A stretch of 64,000 bases of DNA from an uncultured candidate division WPS-2 bacterium (GTDB taxonomy: Bacteria; Vulcanimicrobiota; Vulcanimicrobiia; Vulcanimicrobiales; Vulcanimicrobiaceae), in assembly GCA_937927945.1 (NCBI GenBank), contig CALEYW010000043.1, forward strand, positions 194,531 to 258,530. Reading direction: 5' to 3'. Within the stretch, counting starts at the first letter, position 1. The number at the start of each line of letters is the position of its first letter. Under the pieces are notes generated by a model, which was not told the origin of the DNA, searched no databases, and worked only from the letters and a program-made list of their open reading frames with translations. A program made the position numbers and the translations under genes. Shown here in pieces: positions 59,983 through 64,000 of this stretch.

Positions 59983-60082
59983 GGCGCTTGCTTCTTCACC
60001 CCGGGCGATACCGTCGCTCGCACCACGACCCCTTCCCGACGGGGTCTACCGAGCGGAGACTCTCGGCTTCATGCGCCTCGAA

Positions 60083-60514
60083 TCAGCGCGTCTCGTAGGC
60101 GATCGAGCGGACGACGACGCGACGGTCACCGGCCGGCCGATGCCACACGACGGAATCGCCGACATGAGCGCCCAGCAGCGCTTGCGCCAGCGGCGAGGTG
60201 ACGCCGATCCGGCCGGCGGCGGGATCGGCCTCCACGTCGCCGACGATCGTGAACGCCCGCGGTTTGGGCGTGGCACCTTCGACGCGCACCGTCGCGCCGA
60301 ATCCCACGACGTTCGGATCCTCAGGCGGCGGCGGCACGGTCGCGGCATCGATGAGCCGTTCGAGCCGCGCCCGCTCGTTCTGGTCGGTTGCCGCGTGCAG
60401 CTGTTCCTCGAGGGCGACGAAACCCGCGGCGGTGATCGGCGCGGGTCCGACCCGCTCGGCCAGGATCACCGGCTCCGGAGCGTCCTCGCGATCCTTCATG
60501 AAGGCTCGGCTCAT
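60083..60514 (-). CDS. GreA/GreB-like transcription elongation factor (C-terminal type)
   Basis: The product (143 aa) has a short N-terminal helical part (LEEQLHAATDQNERARLERLIDAATV) and a GreA C-terminal FKBP-like domain (VVGFGATVRVEG, SPLAQALLGAHVGDSVVW). Compared with GreA (about 158 aa), the coiled coil seems short but still has acidic residues. Gre factors help stalled RNA polymerase cut back its transcript. The ATG near 60514 gives the conserved start. Members of this group can also be anti-Gre or Rnk-like. Confidence 0.82.
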   Translation of the reverse strand: MSRAFMKDREDAPEPVILAERVGPAPITAAGFVALEEQLHAATDQNERARLERLIDAATVPPPPEDPNVVGFGATVRVEGATPKPRAFTIVGDVEADPAAGRIGVTSPLAQALLGAHVGDSVVWHRPAGDRRVVVRSIAYETR

Positions 60515-60609
60515 GCGCTCACTATACCCGCGCGGTCGGGAGGCGCCAGGGGCCGAAGTTCCCCCGACGGCGGACTTTTCACGGCTCGAGGTCGAAACGA
60601 CAACGAACG

Positions 60610-63600
60610 TTGCGACCACCAACGCCGGACTCGACGAACCAACGGCCGCAGGCCAGGCTAGCCGATCTCGAGGCCGTCCTGGACAGCCTGCCGGTCCCGG
60701 CTGCGCTGGCGCAGGACACGAGCGGCCGGCGGATTCGCATCAACCAAGCGTTCTCGCGACTGGTCGGCGTTTCGACCGCGGCGTACGTCCCCGTCACCCA
60801 CGGCGTGCCCAACCTTCCGTACGCGTTCCTCCAGGACGGCCGAGAGCTGACCGCGGCGGAGATGCCGCTCGTTCGGGCCGTAACCGGGATCTCGGTCACC
60901 GCCGAACGCGTCGACGTTCGCAGCGCCGACGGCACGCTGCACCACATGGTCTTCACCGCCGAGCCCGTCCTCGAGGACGATCGCATCGTCGGAGCGCTGG
61001 CGATCCTCGAAGACGTCGGCGAGCAGGTGCACACCGCTCGCCTGCTGCGCGAGATCACCCGGCTCACGCCCACCCTGATCTTCACGACCAGCCCAGAGGG
61101 GTCGATCGACTTCGTCAACTCGCGCTGGGCCGCGCTGCTCGGCGTGCCGGAGGGGGTCCTTCTGGGAACGGGCTGGAGGTCGTACGTGCATCCGGACGAC
61201 CTCACGGCGATGGACGGCTTGTGGCCGATTCACATGGCGAACGGCGAACCGTATTCCGCCCAGTGGCGCGTCCGGCGCGTCGACGGAAGCTATCGCTGGG
61301 TCGAGATCCATGCGGAGGCCGAACGTGATGACACCGGCCGCATCGTTCGCTGGTTTTGCGCCGGCATCGACGTCGACGCGCAGCGCCGCGCGATCGACGG
61401 CCTCGAGCTGCTCGTGCAGAGCGGAACGACGATCGGCGGTGAAGGCGACGTCGACGCGATGCTCCGCCGGCTGGCGCGAGCGGCGCTCGAAGGTCTGGCG
61501 GACATCACGTTCTTCGACCTCGTACGCGACGACGGGCCGCCGCGCCGGATCGTCGTCGCGACGCCCGGCATTTCGAACGAAGCCCTCGCCGCGGTAACGG
61601 CCTATACGGCGTCGCCGACCGACGAACCGCATCCGATCGGGCGTGCCGTACGTGACATGCAGAGCCTGCTCGTTCCCGTCGTCGACGAGGCGTATATCGC
61701 GGAACACGTCCGCGATTCCGGCCGGGCCGAGGCCTGGCGCGTTGTGAACATCCGCTCGCTCACGACGGCCCCGCTGCGGTTGGGCGAACGCAGCTTCGGC
61801 GCGATCACGATGCTGCGCACGCGCGATGCCGCGCCGTTCACGCCGGCGGACCTGCGGGTGGTGGAAGAGATCGGCCGGCGCACTGCGCTCGCGCTCGAAA
61901 ACGTGCGCCTGGCCGAAATCGCGCGATCGCAGCAAAACGCTCGCGAGATGCAGCTGCAGCTCATCGCCGATTCGATCCCGCAGCTGATGTGGACCGCGGA
62001 GCCCGACGGCGCGCTCGACTGGTACAATCGCCGCTGGCACGAGTACACCGGACAGACGCCGGAAGAAGCGCTGGGTTGGGGCTGGCAGGCGGCGCATCAT
62101 CCGCACGATCTCCCGATCGTGCTCGAACGCTGGATGCAGTCCATCGCGTCGGGCGAGATGTTCGAGATGGAGTTTCGGCTGCGGCGCCGCGACGGAACGT
62201 ATCGCTGGTTCCTCACCCAAGCGCTGCCGCTGCGTGACGCGGCCGGACGGATCGCGAAGTGGTACGGAACGAACACCGACATCGACGACGCACGCCGCAA
62301 CGCGCGCGACGTGCGCGTCTTCGCCGAAGTCGGCGAACGCGTCGCCGGGTCGCTGACGCTCGTCGAGACGCTCGACGCCGTCCTGGCCTCGCTCGTCCCC
62401 GATTTCGCGGACTGGGGTTTCGTCACGTTCGCCGACGAACACGGCGATCTGCGCATCGCCGCGGCGAACCATTCCGACGCGGCGGGGGCTGCGGTGCTCG
62501 CACCGCTGGTCGGGAGCGTGTACGCGGACGGCGACGCGGCGGAAGGCTCGCCGAGCGCGGTGCGCGCTGGGGAGCCGCTGCTGTTCCATCCGACGCGCGA
62601 AGGGGCCGCAAAGATCATGCCGCCCGACGTGCTCGAAGCGGTGTGGCGCGACGGCCCGCACTCGGTCCTCGTGATCCCGTTCGGACCGGAGACCTCGCTG
62701 CGCGGCACGCTCACGCTCTACCTGAACGACGAGCAGCGCGCATTCGACCCGCTCGACTTGCCGTTCTTTCTCGAGTACGCGAAACGCGTCGCGCCGCGGA
62801 TCGCCAACGCTCAGCTCTACGAACGGGAACGGCGCGTCGCGCGCAGTTTCCAGCAAGCCGCTCTGCCGTCGTCGTTGCCGCAGACCGGCGGTTATCGCTT
62901 CAACGCCATCTACGAAGCCGGTCAGTCGGAAGCACTGGTCGGCGGTGATTGGTACGACGCGTTCCGGCTGATCGACGGACGCATCGTGATCTCGGTCGGC
63001 GATGTGGCAGGCTCCGGATTGTATTCGGCGGTGACGATGGCGAGCGTCCGGCAAGCGATTCGCGGCGTCGCGCAGGTCCATGCCGATCCCGACTTGATGC
63101 TCGAAGCCGCGGATCGCGCGCTGCGTGCCGAAGTCCCCGACCGGTTCGTCACCGCGTTCGTCGGGGTGATCGACCCGCTGACCGCCACCATGATCTATCG
63201 CTCGGCCGGCCACCCGCCGCCGATCGTGCGCGACGCGCGCGGCGACCTCTCCTATTTGGAGGGGACGGGATTGCCGCTGGGCCTGCACGAGCGCGCCGAA
63301 GGAGACGCGCCCGTCTTTCCGCTCGAAATCGGCTCGCTGCTGGTGTTCTACACCGACGGCCTGATCGAGTCGACCCGCGACGTGCTCGAAGGGGGACGAC
63401 GGCTGCACGAGGCGCTGCGCGATCCGGCGGTGTTCGGCGCGTCCGATCCCGCCAAAGCGCTGCACGACACGGTCCTCGCCGACGGCTCGCACGACGACGT
63501 CGCGATCCTGACCGTCGCCGTCGCAGCGCGCCTTGCGGCACCGGTTTGGCAGCTCGATGCCGGCGACGGCGTGCAGGCCCGCGGCGTGCGCGAGCAGCTG

Positions 63601-63915
63601 GTGCGCAACTTGCGCGAACATCACTATCCGGAGCCGCTCATCACGCTGGCTGAGATGGTCTTCGCGGAGCTGGTCGGCAACCTGGTGCGCTATGCACCCG
63701 GCCCGGCGGACATGATCGTCGAGTGGGACACCGGACGTCCCGTCCTCCACATCCGCGATCGGGGACCGGGATTCTCGTTCCTCCCGAAGCTCCCGCAAGA
63801 TCTCTACAGCGAATCCGGCCGCGGCCTCTTCCTCATCGCCGCGCTCACCGAAGACTTCGCCGTCGCCCGCCGCCCCAACGGCGGCAGCCACGCCCGCGTC
63901 GTCCTACGAACCTGA
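60610..63915 (+). CDS. PAS/GAF sensor with SpoIIE phosphatase and HATPase domains
   Basis: The product (1101 aa) has PAS domains near residues 20-140, 150-265 (TSPEGSIDFVNSRWAALLG) and 450-570 (LDWYNRRWHEYTGQTPEEAL). Two GAF-like domains lie at 275-440 and 580-745. The PP2C/SpoIIE phosphatase spans 760-965 (VGGDWYDAF near 777, ISVGDVAGSGL, VFYTDGLIE, HDDVAIL). A GHKL kinase-like domain closes the chain (ELVGNLVRYAPG near 1020). Such proteins turn a signal into dephosphorylation of an anti-anti-sigma factor, while the GHKL domain rephosphorylates it. The TTG at 60610 is the start; the substrate protein is not in the window. Confidence 0.93.
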   Translation: MRPPTPDSTNQRPQARLADLEAVLDSLPVPAALAQDTSGRRIRINQAFSRLVGVSTAAYVPVTHGVPNLPYAFLQDGRELTAAEMPLVRAVTGISVTAERVDVRSADGTLHHMVFTAEPVLEDDRIVGALAILEDVGEQVHTARLLREITRLTPTLIFTTSPEGSIDFVNSRWAALLGVPEGVLLGTGWRSYVHPDDLTAMDGLWPIHMANGEPYSAQWRVRRVDGSYRWVEIHAEAERDDTGRIVRWFCAGIDVDAQRRAIDGLELLVQSGTTIGGEGDVDAMLRRLARAALEGLADITFFDLVRDDGPPRRIVVATPGISNEALAAVTAYTASPTDEPHPIGRAVRDMQSLLVPVVDEAYIAEHVRDSGRAEAWRVVNIRSLTTAPLRLGERSFGAITMLRTRDAAPFTPADLRVVEEIGRRTALALENVRLAEIARSQQNAREMQLQLIADSIPQLMWTAEPDGALDWYNRRWHEYTGQTPEEALGWGWQAAHHPHDLPIVLERWMQSIASGEMFEMEFRLRRRDGTYRWFLTQALPLRDAAGRIAKWYGTNTDIDDARRNARDVRVFAEVGERVAGSLTLVETLDAVLASLVPDFADWGFVTFADEHGDLRIAAANHSDAAGAAVLAPLVGSVYADGDAAEGSPSAVRAGEPLLFHPTREGAAKIMPPDVLEAVWRDGPHSVLVIPFGPETSLRGTLTLYLNDEQRAFDPLDLPFFLEYAKRVAPRIANAQLYERERRVARSFQQAALPSSLPQTGGYRFNAIYEAGQSEALVGGDWYDAFRLIDGRIVISVGDVAGSGLYSAVTMASVRQAIRGVAQVHADPDLMLEAADRALRAEVPDRFVTAFVGVIDPLTATMIYRSAGHPPPIVRDARGDLSYLEGTGLPLGLHERAEGDAPVFPLEIGSLLVFYTDGLIESTRDVLEGGRRLHEALRDPAVFGASDPAKALHDTVLADGSHDDVAILTVAVAARLAAPVWQLDAGDGVQARGVREQLVRNLREHHYPEPLITLAEMVFAELVGNLVRYAPGPADMIVEWDTGRPVLHIRDRGPGFSFLPKLPQDLYSESGRGLFLIAALTEDFAVARRPNGGSHARVVLRT

Positions 63916-63969
63916 CCCGGTGCCGTTCTGATTTGCATGGACATATATTCCAGGCATTTCTTCCTGCTT

Positions 63970-64000
63970 CTACGCCGCCGGTTTCACCGCGAAGTCATCC
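63970..64000 (-). CDS. possible 3' end of a gene entering from the right edge
   Basis: On the minus strand the frame from the edge reads DDFAVKPAA and stops at 63970-63972. Ten codons are too few to call. The 54 bases between it and the phosphatase stop show nothing. Confidence 0.2.
   Translation of the reverse strand, partial: DDFAVKPAA

Noticed and set aside
60658..63891. A 1077-codon minus-strand frame
   Set aside because: It is entirely antisense to the PAS/GAF/SpoIIE gene and has shadow-frame composition (Arg, Ala, Val, Glu, Gly runs).

Overview
The window is one stretch of a GC-rich (roughly two-thirds G+C by eye), densely coded bacterial chromosome. An outer-membrane porin-like barrel, several lipoproteins and periplasmic enzymes point to a diderm cell. 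The gene mix (carotenoid genes, a RuBisCO-like protein, a FolK-FolE2 fusion, secreted S9 and zinc peptidases, a SpoIIE phosphatase with PAS/GAF sensors) resembles poorly sampled soil lineages such as Eremiobacterota/WPS-2. That placement is an inference from style only; there is no rRNA or other phylogenetic marker here.

Layout. 0-3.5 kb: a 3-methyladenine DNA glycosylase, an ABC-2 permease, then a RuBisCO-like protein gene cut in two by an inversion of about 637 bp, followed by its usual cupin partner. 3.2-8.5 kb: a sortilin/VPS10-like beta-propeller protein coupled to an S9 peptidase. 8.5-12 kb: cell-wall amidase-like and beta-lactamase-fold proteins, a decayed gene, an ornithine cyclodeaminase-family enzyme and a cyclophilin. 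12-20.7 kb: M28 peptidase, porin, HemL with a tiny coupled ORF, DprA, a metallo-beta-lactamase-fold protein, and the crtB/phytoene-desaturase pair. 20.8-27.3 kb: Mrp-type P-loop protein, amidohydrolase, M48 peptidase, DUF2461 protein, glycosyltransferase, a hydrolase remnant and an unknown protein. 27.4-31.4 kb: folP, a folK-folE2 fusion and a GH1 enzyme in one operon. 31.5-42.2 kb: a repeat-tailed lipoprotein, an alpha/beta hydrolase of lower GC, a large zincin, a NIPSNAP protein, a frameshifted membrane protein, a peptide-binding lipoprotein and a large S9 peptidase.

42.3-45.2 kb: a DGPF/YCII protein with an ECF42-type sigma factor behind a matching promoter, then ilvE preceded by a branched-chain leader peptide and terminator-like hairpin, which is a complete-looking attenuator. 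45.2-46.3 kb: a wrecked ISNCY-like insertion sequence whose transposase has lost its catalytic core. 46.3-50.1 kb: FAH-family hydrolase, modBC without modA, an anti-sigma-type kinase and a secreted unknown protein. 50.2-52.7 kb: Old Yellow Enzyme, then two genes broken by frameshifts and a stop. 52.7-60 kb: PEP carboxylase and a translationally coupled acyl-CoA operon (class II aldolase, CoA transferase, 3-hydroxyacyl-CoA dehydrogenase, acyl-CoA dehydrogenase). 60-63.9 kb: a Gre-like factor and a large sensor phosphatase.

Connections. The RuBisCO-like protein plus cupin would, if it matches the Rhodospirillum rubrum pathway, convert methylthioadenosine carbon to an isoprenoid precursor, and a carotenoid pair lies 16 kb away. 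The anti-sigma-type kinase at 49.0 kb and the SpoIIE phosphatase at 60.6 kb are potential parts of a partner-switching circuit. At least seven loci (RuBisCO-like gene, 10.4 kb remnant, 26.5 kb remnant, 37.5 kb frameshift, transposase, both genes at 51.4-52.7 kb) are broken. Apart from the insertion sequence this is not typical mobile-island decay, so either real gene loss or local sequence error is involved. No CRISPR array, rRNA or convincing tRNA was seen.
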